Positions 48,716-57,677 are shown, counted from the first letter of the stretch. The stretch: DNA of 64,000 nucleotides from an uncultured Clostridia bacterium (GCA_948466345.1 CAOKAC010000008.1:29362-93361); one strand, 5' to 3'. Notes: generated by a model not told the origin, from the letters alone. Made by a program: numbers and translations.

Positions 48716-49420
48716 TCACGAAAACCGGCGCTTTTCATATACCCGCACCGTAAGAAACAGGAACACCCCGCACATGGACAGATAATACACCGCGCTGGAA
48801 AAATCAAAAATTCCCATGGTAAAGTTGGTATACCGGCTGTAGATGGAAATCCAGTCCAGTACCAGCCGCAGCACATAGCTGTCCAAAATACCGTTGAGCA
48901 TTGCCAACACTACAAGACCACACAAAACACCGATGGTAGTGACGGCGGCGGTAAACTGATTATCTGTCAGAGAGGAAAGAAACATACCAATGGCGATAAA
49001 GCAGACGCCAATGAGAATCATTCCTATCGTACAGCCAAGGATACGGCCCCAGTTGGGATCCCCGTACATTCCAAGGGTTACGAAAAACAGAGAGGATACG
49101 GCCACTGTGCCTAGAAACAGGGTAAACGCCGCCAAAAATTTGGCCAGCACCAGACTCCACAGGCTCACCGGTGCGGTGAGCAGCAGCTGTTCTGTTTTGT
49201 TTCGCTTTTCCTCTGCGAAGGAACGCATCGTCAGCAGAGGAATCAGCACAATATAGGCGATCATTAAAACCTGAAAATACAGGGATACATCTGTAGACTG
49301 TTCCTGCAGTGTAGTTAAGCTGAAAATAAATCCGGCGGCGCAAAGGAAAATTGCCATAAAAATGTAGCCGGCCGGCGTTGTAAAATAGGTGCGCATCTCA
49401 CGCTTATAAATTGCAAACAT
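48716..49420 (-). CDS. ABC-2 type permease (GldF-like)
   Basis: A 234-residue permease with about six TM segments. MFAIYKREMRTYFTTPAGYI at the start and EEKRNKTEQLLLTAPVSLWS between TM2 and TM3 are typical of the GldF-like ABC-2 family. It lies between the ATPase and the 31-aa peptide gene, with 23 bp between it and the ATPase. Substrate unknown. Confidence 0.88.
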   Translation of the reverse strand: MFAIYKREMRTYFTTPAGYIFMAIFLCAAGFIFSLTTLQEQSTDVSLYFQVLMIAYIVLIPLLTMRSFAEEKRNKTEQLLLTAPVSLWSLVLAKFLAAFTLFLGTVAVSSLFFVTLGMYGDPNWGRILGCTIGMILIGVCFIAIGMFLSSLTDNQFTAAVTTIGVLCGLVVLAMLNGILDSYVLRLVLDWISIYSRYTNFTMGIFDFSSAVYYLSMCGVFLFLTVRVYEKRRFS

Positions 49421-49443
49421 ACAAACTTACCATGCCTTTCCGT

Positions 49444-50403
49444 TTACTTTTTGCGCTTTTTCCCGGTGATATTCCCTGCATCGGTTAGTTTCAGGAATAC
49501 GTCTTCCAGGGAATAGCCCTCCTCTTCCATACCCACTACAGGCCAGTTCTGCTGTGCCATGGCAAAAAAGACATCCTTGCGCACATCTGTCCCAGGCGCA
49601 GATTCAACAAAATAAGAAAAGCTGTCCTTTTCCCGATCCCCGGTGGCTGCGGCGCTGATTACGTTCGGCAGACCCCGCAGCGTCTCCACGACCTCCCGTC
49701 CGGGGCCGCATATGCTCACCCGGATTCGGGCGTTTTGCTGAATGGTACGGCTGATGCTGTCTGTCCTCTCGTCGCAGAGCACCTTGCCCTGGTCCAAGAT
49801 TACCACCCGGTCACAGACCGCCTGCACTTCCGATAAAATATGAGAGGACAGAATCACCGTATGTTCCCGGCCTAGGGTACGAATTAAATTGCGCACCTCA
49901 ATAATCTGCTTAGGATCCAGCCCTACGGTGGGCTCGTCCAATACCAACACACCCGGATTGCCGATCAACGCCTGGGCGATCCCTAAGCGCTGCCGATATC
50001 CGGTGGACAGATTTTTGACAATCCGCCGGCGTGCGTCGGAAATTCGGGTCACCCGGCAGATTTCCTCTATATGGGCCTCCCGATTATAGGTACACTGCTT
50101 TAAATCGTAAACGAATCGCAGATATTCCTCCACCCGCATATCTCCATAAAGAGGGGGGGTCTCCGGCAAAAAGCCAATCCGCTTTTTTGCCTCTCCCGGT
50201 TCTTCCAAAATATCCTTGCCGTCTATACGCACAGTCCCCGCATTGGCGGACAGGTATCCGGTCATAATGTTCATTGCCGTGGATTTCCCCGCTCCGTTGG
50301 GGCCAAGCAGTCCCAGAATCTCCCGCTCACCCACGGAAAAGCTTACATCGTCCAGGGCAAGGTTTGTCCCATAGGATTTTACAAGATGTTCCACCTCTAT
50401 CAT
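49444..50403 (-). CDS. ABC transporter ATPase (GldA/CcmA-like)
   Basis: A 319-residue ATPase with Walker A LLGPNGAGKSTAMNIM, signature LSTGYRQRLGIAQAL and Walker B VLVLDEPTVGLDPKQI, then a C-terminal domain typical of exporter ATPases. ATG 50403 (MIEVEHLVKSYG) has AAGGAG upstream; the longer frame to 50493 is rejected. First gene of the run ATPase-permease-peptide-GldG-DUF4340, ending at 45537-45569. Confidence 0.92.
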   Translation of the reverse strand: MIEVEHLVKSYGTNLALDDVSFSVGEREILGLLGPNGAGKSTAMNIMTGYLSANAGTVRIDGKDILEEPGEAKKRIGFLPETPPLYGDMRVEEYLRFVYDLKQCTYNREAHIEEICRVTRISDARRRIVKNLSTGYRQRLGIAQALIGNPGVLVLDEPTVGLDPKQIIEVRNLIRTLGREHTVILSSHILSEVQAVCDRVVILDQGKVLCDERTDSISRTIQQNARIRVSICGPGREVVETLRGLPNVISAAATGDREKDSFSYFVESAPGTDVRKDVFFAMAQQNWPVVGMEEEGYSLEDVFLKLTDAGNITGKKRKK

Positions 50404-50469
50404 CGATCCACTACTCCTTGCCGGTGGCCCGGCCGCAGTCTCCGGTGCGTACACCGGGATAATATAAAT

Positions 50470-50491
50470 ATTGTAGCATATTGTTACAGGC
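50470..50491 (-). promoter_or_regulatory. Candidate promoter of the ABC operon
   Basis: Extended -10 TGCTACAAT on the minus strand (TACAAT at 50475-50470); no convincing -35. It lies 67 bp upstream of the ATPase start. Confidence 0.4.
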
Positions 50492-50508
50492 AAGCTATAA
50501 ATAAACTA

Positions 50509-51375
50509 TTAAATTTTATCTTTATATGCCTGGATGTGCTCTATATAATAAGGCAGCGCCGTTTCAAAGTCCACTCCATACCAGCGCCGATCCGCCGCTT
50601 TCGCCCAGCAGGCCGCGCAGCGAGCGGTAAATTCTACCGAAAGTGCCAGGGCATCATCTAAGGACATGCCGGCGGCCAGTGCACCCACGCAGGCCGAAGC
50701 GAATATATCTCCTGTCCCGTGCAGGGGGTGCTCTGTACGGATATGTTCTCCAAAATAGGAAAACACAGTGCCGTCCCGGCTGTCATATTTCAGAATACCA
50801 AGCTTGTCCGCCCCTCCGGCGGGAGATACGCCGGTGAGAACCGCACATTTCGCTCCCGCGCTGCATAAACAGCGGAGCAGCTCGACAAGCTGCTCTCCGG
50901 TATAGTCTTCCCGATAGGGCGCGTCCAACAGAGCGCAGGCCTCTGTCAGATTGGGCACAATTACATCGGAGCGGGCGCATAGCCGCGCCATCTGCTCCGG
51001 AAAGGTATCGTGAAATCCCGCGTACAGCCTGCCGAAATCACCCATAACAGGGTCTACAAAAACAGTGCTGTCCGCTTTGGATTTGGACTGCCGGTCCAGG
51101 AAAGCGGATACGGTTTCGATTTGTTCGCCGCCTGCAAGATAGCCGGTATATACGCAGTCAAAGGTGATGCCCTCCATCTGCCAGGCGGCGAATATTTTTT
51201 CCATATCCTCAGAAAGATCCCGTTTGTACACATGCGTAAAGGCTGTATGTGCGGAAAGCACCGCTGTAGGCAGCACTGCCGCCTCTGCCCCCGCTGCGCT
51301 GATAATCGGCAATGCCACTCCAAGGGAGCATTTGCCTACGCAAGAAATATCCTGAATGGTTAAAACACGCTTCAT
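50509..51375 (-). CDS. Pyridoxamine/pyridoxal kinase-like protein
   Basis: A 288-residue ribokinase-superfamily kinase of the PdxY type. It starts MKRVLTIQDISCVGKCSLG; VPNLTEACALLD is the ATP-side signature and HPLHGTGDIFASACVGALA carries the anion hole and catalytic Asp. It would phosphorylate vitamin B6 vitamers, although PdxY-like proteins in Clostridia are variable. It lies 51 bp behind mntP on the same strand. Confidence 0.85.
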   Translation of the reverse strand: MKRVLTIQDISCVGKCSLGVALPIISAAGAEAAVLPTAVLSAHTAFTHVYKRDLSEDMEKIFAAWQMEGITFDCVYTGYLAGGEQIETVSAFLDRQSKSKADSTVFVDPVMGDFGRLYAGFHDTFPEQMARLCARSDVIVPNLTEACALLDAPYREDYTGEQLVELLRCLCSAGAKCAVLTGVSPAGGADKLGILKYDSRDGTVFSYFGEHIRTEHPLHGTGDIFASACVGALAAGMSLDDALALSVEFTARCAACWAKAADRRWYGVDFETALPYYIEHIQAYKDKI

Positions 51376-51426
51376 GTTACTGATTATGCCTTTCTGATCC
51401 GCTTACAAGTCGGGTATATGCAAAAT

Positions 51427-51987
51427 TTATAGAAATATATGCAAGTGATCCAACACGATTTTTCCACCGATGAGAACCAAAACCGCCCCGCCGGCAATTT
51501 TTGCGCCCCGAAGAAACCGAGTTCCAAAATAACTGCCTATCAGCACGCCCACCACGCACAATATAAATGTGATAAGGCCAATTACCAGTACAGAAGACCA
51601 AATGTTCAAGCTGTCTTGGGCAATCATAGAGAAGGCTACGCCCATTGCCAGCGCATCAATGCTGGTAGCAAGGGCTGGCAGCAGCATCCCCTGTGGAACG
51701 GCGCAGTTATCTCCTTCCCGGATCCCTTCCAGAATCATATTTCCGCCGATGAGAAAAAGCAAGCCAAAGGCGATCCAGTGGTCGAACGCTTCAATGTAAT
51801 CAATAAACTGCGCTCCCAAAAACCACCCGATCAAGGGCATCAGCGCTTGAAAGGAGCCAAACCAAAGGCCCGCCGTGCATGCACTTTTCACGTTGATGCT
51901 TCTCATAGCCAGCCCCCTGCAAACAGATACGGCAAAGGCGTCCATTGCAAGGCTGCACGCGATAAGCAAAAGTTCTCCGATTCCCAT
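51427..51987 (-). CDS. mntP: Manganese efflux pump MntP
   Basis: A 186-residue membrane protein with six TM helices and the two duplicated MntP motifs CSLAMDAFAVSVCRG and LATSIDALAMGVAFS, whose aspartates bind Mn2+. No yybP-ykoY-type Mn riboswitch is evident in the roughly 90 bp upstream, which separates it from trmB. Confidence 0.93.
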   Translation of the reverse strand: MGIGELLLIACSLAMDAFAVSVCRGLAMRSINVKSACTAGLWFGSFQALMPLIGWFLGAQFIDYIEAFDHWIAFGLLFLIGGNMILEGIREGDNCAVPQGMLLPALATSIDALAMGVAFSMIAQDSLNIWSSVLVIGLITFILCVVGVLIGSYFGTRFLRGAKIAGGAVLVLIGGKIVLDHLHIFL

Positions 51988-52081
51988 ATTTCATCCATTC
52001 CTGTCCATTTACTGTATTATAATGTACGAGAAAGAGGGAAAGAAATATGCATACTTTAATAGGGTTCTGCCGCCGTTCCCC

Positions 52082-52807
52082 TTATTTTCTTGCTTCTACC
52101 ATATGAATGGGGAATCCCTTACTGGTAAAGTTTTTTTCATACTCTGTCATGATGTTTTCCCCGGCCCGCTCACTGTTGTGAAGATCATGGGTCACAAAAG
52201 TTACCGTAAAGGGAGACGCTTCCAGCATTTCCAGGGAATAGGCAAACAGAGCGGCATTGTCTGTTTTGAACCGGAAATATCCGCCGGGCTGAAGCAGATA
52301 TAAATACCGATTTAAAAAATCCGGATGGGTGAGCCGGCGCCGTGCGTGGCCCGTTTTGGGCCATGGATCGCTGAAATTGGCATAGATGGATTCAAAGATA
52401 CCGCCGTCAAAGTAATCGGTAAGTCCACCCGCCTCCATAGGCATAAAACGCACATTCCCACGCATGGCAAGGGGGATATCCCAAGGCGTATCCTTGTATA
52501 CGGCGCCGTCGGGCGCCTCCCATCCCCCGTGGGGATAGGGCCTGCCAAGGCCCCGGTCCAGGGCATATTTTTCCATGGCGATCACCGCCACGTCAGCACA
52601 GCGTTCCATGGCAAGATAATTAAAGCCATCCTCCCGCCGGGAGAGAGCGCGGATAAAATCTCCCTTGCCGCATCCGATTTCCAGCCGAAGAGGCAGTTTT
52701 TCTTCAAAAGAAAAGTCCACACGCCCGCCTGGGGCCGGCCGGGAGACTGTTAATGCGGATAAAACGGAAAGTCTTTCCCGTCCCCGCGGTTTTTTTCGCA
52801 TTCTCAT
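52082..52807 (-). CDS. trmB: tRNA (guanine-46-N7)-methyltransferase
   Basis: A 241-residue SAM-dependent enzyme making m7G46. It has LRLEIGCGKGDFIRALSRRE for SAM binding, YANFSDPWPKTGHARRRLTH for catalysis, and DLHNSERAGENIMTEYEKNF near the end. Compared with typical TrmB there is an extra segment of about 28 residues (near residues 90-118, RPYPHGGWEAPDGAVYKD included) in the middle. ATG 52807 (MRMRKKPRG) is chosen because it matches the family start; the longer frame is rejected. Confidence 0.9.
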   Translation of the reverse strand: MRMRKKPRGRERLSVLSALTVSRPAPGGRVDFSFEEKLPLRLEIGCGKGDFIRALSRREDGFNYLAMERCADVAVIAMEKYALDRGLGRPYPHGGWEAPDGAVYKDTPWDIPLAMRGNVRFMPMEAGGLTDYFDGGIFESIYANFSDPWPKTGHARRRLTHPDFLNRYLYLLQPGGYFRFKTDNAALFAYSLEMLEASPFTVTFVTHDLHNSERAGENIMTEYEKNFTSKGFPIHMVEARK

Positions 52808-53061
52808 ATTGCAATGCATCCTGCTTTTTGTTAGAATAAATAATACACCGGCAGATTCTGTAAATCCTGCCCGCTGGATAGAGTATACCATATACAGATG
52901 AAAAAATCCAGAGATAGCAGTATATTTTACCGGCAGGCATACCTGTCCCGCTTTCGGCATAAAAATGAAGGGTATCGCCGCGGGTTTTACGCAAAGGAGG
53001 GCTAGCGTGAAAGTCACATCAATGAAACTTTTGTATCATTCATTTCACGTCCAATTTCTTT
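52808..53061. other. Non-coding part of trmB-HAAS gap
   Basis: No gene with clear support apart from a small frame at 53007-53138 (listed separately). A weak -10 (TATCAT at 53034-53039) has no convincing -35. The region leads into leader copy 2. Confidence 0.4.
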
Positions 53062-53138
53062 TTAAAATGGAGGCCCATTCCGTTTTGTTTCCAAAGGAAA
53101 CACAGTCGAATTTCATTTCTATTTGGTGCCAGGCATAA
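53007..53138 (+). CDS. Possible 43-codon small ORF overlapping leader copy 2
   Basis: Frame begins with GTG 53007, preceded by AAAGGAGG at 6-nt spacing, and ends at the TAA inside hairpin III. Its C-terminal half (KMEAHSVLFPKETQSNFIS then IWCQA) resembles the same-frame reading of leader copy 1 (KMGSNPFLFLKETLSNFI then IWCQA), including a 3-nt length difference that keeps the frame. Either the leader also encodes a short peptide, or the similarity simply reflects conserved RNA. In copy 1 the corresponding frame has no good ribosome binding site. Confidence 0.3.
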   Translation: MKVTSMKLLYHSFHVQFLFKMEAHSVLFPKETQSNFISIWCQA

Positions 53139-53170
53139 AGCTGTAAGTAGCTTTGTGCGGCGGAAAGGAG
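53062..53170 (+). ncRNA. Structured leader element, copy 2 (upstream of HAAS/DUF4097 operon)
   Basis: Second copy of the element at 22808-22913. I: AAAATGG (53064-53070) with CCGTTTT (53080-53086), a T-A pair of copy 1 changed to T-G. II: TGTTTCC (53086-53092) with GGAAACA (53096-53102), T-A changed to C-G. III: GCC plus GCATAAAGCT (53128-53142, AG bulge) with AGCTTTGTGC plus GGC (53149-53161), C-G changed to T-G. Loops differ while stems and the linker GTCGAATTT ... ATTTGGT are kept. It ends at the AAAGGAG of the next gene. Confidence 0.7.
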
Positions 53171-53176
53171 ACTTTT

Positions 53177-54070
53177 ATGAATATAGATACCTTCTCCGCG
53201 CAGCTCGTTCAGTCTCTGACGGCGCGGGGAATTGACGGACAAACTGCCAATACATATGTGAAGGACCTCCTGCACACCCTTACGGAGGAGGACCTGCGGG
53301 AAATTTCCGGCTATGGAACCAAAGATGATTTTATGCCGCTTTCCGACAGTCTGGCGGCGCTGATTCGAGAAAAGAATGCGCGGCTTACTGCGCAAAATAC
53401 AGATGCCCATACAAAAGTGATCCGCACAGGTCCGATTTGTCCTACCGATGTGGAAACCCGCCAGCCGATTGGAACCGACAAGCTTGAACATACCAAAACA
53501 GGCATGCAGCCAATCCGCGCAGCCGAATCCGCTGCGGTGAAAAGTCCGCAGGATGCTATGGAGCACACGAAAATCGGGGTGCCTGTGCCCGGCACAGAGG
53601 AAGTCCCCCTGTGGGAGGAAGAGGTGGGAAAACGTGGGTTTGTGCCCCTCACCCCCCGTGGAAAAGTATTTTTTGGGGTTTTGCTGCTTGTGACCCTTCC
53701 CCTGTCCCTTTGCTTTGCCGCAATGATGCTGTTTATATTTGTTTTATGCTTTTTAACGGTGTGCGCGCTCATTGGCGCCAGCTTTTTGATGATCGGCGGC
53801 GAAGTGGTAGTAGGCACTGCCTGTTTCCTTGTAGGCGTGATATATGGAATCATTCAAATCTGCACGACTTCTGTGGGCATCGGCATATACGAAATCGGAT
53901 TGGGGATAATCTGCGCGGGCGTATTTTTGGCGTTGGGCGTTCTCACATATTATCTTGCTGTGCGGGGGCTTCCCTATGTCCTGCGGCAGGAGCTTCTTTT
54001 TACTCGGCACCTTCTGCGGCAGGTACAGCCTATGATCAACCGCTGGAGAGAGGAGTGCAATAAACGATGA
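53177..54070 (+). CDS. HAAS-like (DUF1700-type) membrane protein
   Basis: A 297-residue protein. The N-terminal 50 residues (FSAQLVQSLTARGIDGQTAN ... YGTKDDFM) resemble the HAAS/DUF1700 helical domain seen in front of sensor-like membrane proteins. A polar linker follows, and the C-terminal half has four to five TM helices. It ends in an ATGA overlap with the DUF4097 gene. In many Firmicutes such HAAS-DUF4097 pairs follow a PadR regulator; none is seen here, and the conserved leader stands in that place. Start fixed by GGAG at 6-nt spacing. Confidence 0.75.
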   Translation: MNIDTFSAQLVQSLTARGIDGQTANTYVKDLLHTLTEEDLREISGYGTKDDFMPLSDSLAALIREKNARLTAQNTDAHTKVIRTGPICPTDVETRQPIGTDKLEHTKTGMQPIRAAESAAVKSPQDAMEHTKIGVPVPGTEEVPLWEEEVGKRGFVPLTPRGKVFFGVLLLVTLPLSLCFAAMMLFIFVLCFLTVCALIGASFLMIGGEVVVGTACFLVGVIYGIIQICTTSVGIGIYEIGLGIICAGVFLALGVLTYYLAVRGLPYVLRQELLFTRHLLRQVQPMINRWREECNKR

Positions 54071-55017
54071 AGAGAAGATCCAAACTGATGCTGATTGTAG
54101 CCGCTGTTCTGGTGGGAGTAGGGCTGATCACCTGTCTTGTGGGCGCTGGGGTCAGCAGCGCCGCCGGGGATCCGCTGTTTGCCTCTACTCTTGGAGACGG
54201 CAAGGGATATCGCTATGACTTTGACGGCAGAAAAATCGATAAAATCAAGCTGGACGTGGTAGACGCACAGATTCGTGTGATTGGCGGGTCGGAAGAATCC
54301 TATATGGAAATCCTGTCTTTCAATGAAAATTTATATTCTTTTTCGGGAAGTAAATCCTTAATCAGCTTTAAGGAATCCCCCTCCGTGTCTTCTATCATGC
54401 GGTTTTGGGAAAGCGGATTTACCTTCAAAGGGATGCGGTATATTCTCCGACTTAATCCTAAAGCGGAGGATAAAGCCATCAATATTTATCTGACAGATGA
54501 AGATTATGTAAAGTGTCTGGAAATCCAAAGCGTGACAGGAAACATTACCGTGCAGAATATGGGAACAGATACCGATTATCTTTTCTCTATGGAGGAGGGA
54601 GCGGTTGCAATGAAAAACGTGACGACCGGTTCTGCTCTGCATATCACCGCAACAGGTACGCGGCCTTGTACCGTCCGCTTAGATGACACCACCGTCCGGA
54701 TGCTTACGATGGATTTAATGCAGGGAGATGTGCAGGCGGCAGGATTATCTGCCTATACCGGCGAAATTGGGATGACTCATGGAAGTCTCACTTTGGACTA
54801 TATCCCCCGTGAAGCGGTGTTTACCATTCAGGCTGATACCAAAGGCAAGCTGTCCGTAAACAACGTAGGATATATTGATACCTATCAATATACTACGAAG
54901 GACGAAAACGCGGATCCTGACGAGGAGACGCCGGAAGAAACCCTTACCATAAGCGGCAAGGATGCGGCGATATATTTGTCTATTGAAGGTCTGCCGCCTC
55001 AAAATAATGGAGAATAG
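54067..55017 (+). CDS. DUF4097-family surface protein
   Basis: A 316-residue protein with an N-terminal TM helix (about residues 8-30) and an outside beta-helix-like domain typical of DUF4097, a putative adhesin/bactofilin-like fold: repeated short beta turns such as LEIQSVTGNITVQNMGTD and LTMDLMQGDVQAAGLSAYTG. The C-terminus is acidic. Translationally coupled to the HAAS-like gene. The pair may sense or shape the envelope; this is inference. Confidence 0.8.
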   Translation: MKRRSKLMLIVAAVLVGVGLITCLVGAGVSSAAGDPLFASTLGDGKGYRYDFDGRKIDKIKLDVVDAQIRVIGGSEESYMEILSFNENLYSFSGSKSLISFKESPSVSSIMRFWESGFTFKGMRYILRLNPKAEDKAINIYLTDEDYVKCLEIQSVTGNITVQNMGTDTDYLFSMEEGAVAMKNVTTGSALHITATGTRPCTVRLDDTTVRMLTMDLMQGDVQAAGLSAYTGEIGMTHGSLTLDYIPREAVFTIQADTKGKLSVNNVGYIDTYQYTTKDENADPDEETPEETLTISGKDAAIYLSIEGLPPQNNGE

Positions 55018-55034
55018 AAAGGAATGTTTTAAAA

Positions 55035-55319
55035 ATGCAATACACCTACAAATTAAAAGGCGTGTGCGCGTCGCAGGTTTCCTTTGAAATGGAGGAGGAC
55101 GGCACCATTAAAAACGTGCAGTTTACCGGCGGCTGCAACGGCAACCTGAAAGCCGTAGGCAAGCTCACCCAGGGGATGGATGCCCGGAAAGTAGCCGACA
55201 TTCTTGCGGGCAACACCTGCGGCCATAAGCAAACATCCTGCGCCGACCAGCTGGCCCGTGCCATTCGGACCGCGCTGACAGAAAAACAGTCAAAATTACA
55301 GGAGGACAGCGTAAGCTGA
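55035..55319 (+). CDS. TSCPD-domain protein (TIGR03905 type)
   Basis: A 94-residue protein with the TSCPD pattern: VCASQVSFEMEEDGTIKNVQ, FTGGCNGNLKAVGKL, GNTCGHKQTSCADQLARAI. The domain occurs at the C-terminus of some ribonucleotide reductases and as a stand-alone protein of unknown function. It lies 17 bp behind the DUF4097 gene and 7 bp ahead of the GH31 gene, so all are probably cotranscribed. Confidence 0.85.
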   Translation: MQYTYKLKGVCASQVSFEMEEDGTIKNVQFTGGCNGNLKAVGKLTQGMDARKVADILAGNTCGHKQTSCADQLARAIRTALTEKQSKLQEDSVS

Positions 55320-55326
55320 AAAAACC

Positions 55327-57606
55327 ATGTTTATTGTAAAAGATCAGAAGCATCCCGGAAGAGAATATGCAATTACCAGTGTAGACAAAGGAATTTTCCA
55401 TGTCCGTGTGTCTGCAGATGGAACCTATGCTCAAACACTGCTCACCCGGTACAACATTTTAAAGGAAAAAGAGGTGGATACCGGTGCGGCCCAGTCCGAC
55501 AACACTGTTTCAGAGGGCGGTTTTTCCCTTACCGCTATGCCGGACGGCACGCTGCAGGTGACGGGCACAAAAGAACCGCTTGTGTTCCATTTCGGAGGAT
55601 ATGAAGATAAGCCCTATGCAAACAAGGGCTTTACCCTGCAGATTGACCTGCATAAAAACGAACGCCTGTACGGGCTGGGAGACGAATCCAGAAAAAGCAT
55701 TTCCCGCCGGGACTCCGTTTCCCGCTTGGATATTCGAAATATTGCTTCCTATGGACCCATTCCCTATATCATGTCAATGAACGGTTGGGGCATGCTTTTA
55801 AACTGTACATATGCGTCTATTTTCGATATGGATAAGGATCAGCCGGATCAGGTGAAAATCACCGCCCACAAAGGCATGATTGATTTCTATCTGTTTCTGC
55901 CTGCGTCCGGTCGTCTGGCAGATATTTTGGCACTCCACGGCAAAATCGCCGGAACCCCGGTAATGCTGCCGAAATTTGCTTACGGCTATACCTTTGTGCT
56001 GAACGAGCAGACCAACGCCAGAGAAATGCTGTACGACTGCCTCCACTTCCGCCGGGAGGATATTTCTTGCGATATGGTGGGACTGGAGCCCCAGTGGATG
56101 AGCCGACATTATGACACCAGCGTAGGTAAAAAATTCGATGACGACCGGTTCTATATCCCTGGCTGGCTGCCGGACGATCAAAGCGGCCCGGAAACCTTCT
56201 TCTATTCTTTACGGGAAATGGGCTTCCGTCTCAGTCTTTGGCTGTGTCAGAACTATGACCTGCTCTTTGAGGAAGAGCGGCAGTGTGGTGAACGAATGAA
56301 AAAGGAGGGCAAAGAATACACCTTTGAAGGAGCGTCTATTCTGGACGAGCACTTGGCCTGCCCTATGTATATGGATGGACTTACTGTTCGGGATCAGCCT
56401 TGGTTTGAGCATCTGAAAAAATTCTGCGACAACGGTGCGGAGGCCTTCAAGCTGGACGGCGCGTTCCAGGTGAACGATCACCCTGACCGACTATGGGGCG
56501 GCAAATATTTCGACGACGAAGTTCATAATGTGTACCCTGTTTTATATGTTAAACAGATGCAGGAAGGCTTTGCAAACCATACCGGCCGCCGTGCCATGAT
56601 TTACACTCCGTGTGTTTATGCGGGTACTCAGCAGTATGCGGCATCTTGGGCGGGGGATACTGGTGGCGGATTTGATACCGTGGTGGCAATGCTCAACTAC
56701 GGCCTGTCCGGCCATTCCAACGTGACCTGCGATATGGATATCACCTCTTTGGAGGGAATCCATTATGGATTCCTGTCTCCCTGGACTCAGCAGTTAGGAT
56801 GGCGTAACTGGAACCTTCCCTGGTTTATGCGGGACGAAGTGCTGGAAGCGGTGCGATACTACTCCCATCTGCGCAGTGCACTGTTCCCCTATATTTATTC
56901 TATGGCACATCTTGCCGCAAAAACTTCTATGCCTCTGGCCCGCGCTCTGCCCCTGATGTATCCGGACAACCCGGAATACGACCAGGTGGCAAATACGTAC
57001 ATGTTTGGCGACAGCTTGCTGGTAGCAGTATTCGATATGAACGTCACTCTGCCTGCGGGCAAGTGGGTAGACTACTTTACAGGCGATGTTTACGAAGGCG
57101 GCCAGGTGATCCAGTATAAGATCCCGCAGGGACGCGGCGGTGCGCTGATGGTAAAGGCAGGCAGTGTGCTGTGCACTATGCCTTACCAGAAGTATCTCCA
57201 TGAAAAGACACCGGAGGAATACTGCGTTCAGGTATATCCCGGCGCAGACGCATCCTTTACCTTGTGCGAGGACGACGGCTATACCTATGATTATAAGGAA
57301 GGTAAAATGGCCACTACAGTGATCGCCATGGAAAACAGTACGGCGGACGGGTTTGATCTGGTGATTTATCCTAGAGAGGGCAGCTTTGCAGGTCGCGATA
57401 AGGATGAGAACTCAAAACCCTCTGATCCCACCATTCCCGGTATGGGAGAGGAAAGCGGTTTCCAGGTACGTATTTTTGGCGGATCCAAATCTGTTGCCCT
57501 GGGGGCAGAAGCGATTCCTGTCCGGGAAGAGGACGGCTTTGGCGTATTTGATGTGCCGGCGGCACAACATGCGGCAGGAAAGCTTGTATATCACATTACA
57601 CAGTAA
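55327..57606 (+). CDS. Glycoside hydrolase family 31 protein
   Basis: A 759-residue cytoplasmic (no signal peptide) GH31 enzyme, probably an alpha-glucosidase/alpha-xylosidase type. The nucleophile region reads GAEAFKLDGAFQV and the acid/base region SWAGDTGGGFD; RLSLWLCQNYDLLFEEERQC belongs to the TIM-barrel. N-terminal and C-terminal beta domains flank the barrel. The precise sugar cannot be told. It ends at a strong terminator at 57605-57633. Confidence 0.88.
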   Translation: MFIVKDQKHPGREYAITSVDKGIFHVRVSADGTYAQTLLTRYNILKEKEVDTGAAQSDNTVSEGGFSLTAMPDGTLQVTGTKEPLVFHFGGYEDKPYANKGFTLQIDLHKNERLYGLGDESRKSISRRDSVSRLDIRNIASYGPIPYIMSMNGWGMLLNCTYASIFDMDKDQPDQVKITAHKGMIDFYLFLPASGRLADILALHGKIAGTPVMLPKFAYGYTFVLNEQTNAREMLYDCLHFRREDISCDMVGLEPQWMSRHYDTSVGKKFDDDRFYIPGWLPDDQSGPETFFYSLREMGFRLSLWLCQNYDLLFEEERQCGERMKKEGKEYTFEGASILDEHLACPMYMDGLTVRDQPWFEHLKKFCDNGAEAFKLDGAFQVNDHPDRLWGGKYFDDEVHNVYPVLYVKQMQEGFANHTGRRAMIYTPCVYAGTQQYAASWAGDTGGGFDTVVAMLNYGLSGHSNVTCDMDITSLEGIHYGFLSPWTQQLGWRNWNLPWFMRDEVLEAVRYYSHLRSALFPYIYSMAHLAAKTSMPLARALPLMYPDNPEYDQVANTYMFGDSLLVAVFDMNVTLPAGKWVDYFTGDVYEGGQVIQYKIPQGRGGALMVKAGSVLCTMPYQKYLHEKTPEEYCVQVYPGADASFTLCEDDGYTYDYKEGKMATTVIAMENSTADGFDLVIYPREGSFAGRDKDENSKPSDPTIPGMGEESGFQVRIFGGSKSVALGAEAIPVREEDGFGVFDVPAAQHAAGKLVYHITQ

Positions 57607-57633
57607 AAAAGAGGGGCTATGCCCCTCTTTTTT
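57605..57633 (+). terminator. GH31 terminator
   Basis: 13-bp stem AAAAAAGAGGGGC / GCCCCTCTTTTTT with a TAT loop overlapping the stop codon. Confidence 0.9.
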
Positions 57634-57649
57634 ACTTATTTGGCAGAAC

Positions 57650-57677
57650 AAAAAAGGATGCATCTGCATCCTTTTTT
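57650..57677 (-). terminator. Terminator of the HD-domain gene
   Basis: AAAAAAGGATGC / GCATCCTTTTTT stem with a short loop; downstream of the HD gene on the minus strand. Confidence 0.85.

Noticed and set aside
51988..52081. Mn-responsive yybP-ykoY riboswitch upstream of mntP
   Set aside because: The gap of about 90 bp shows no such paired structure or conserved loops, and it is too short for the usual element plus promoter.
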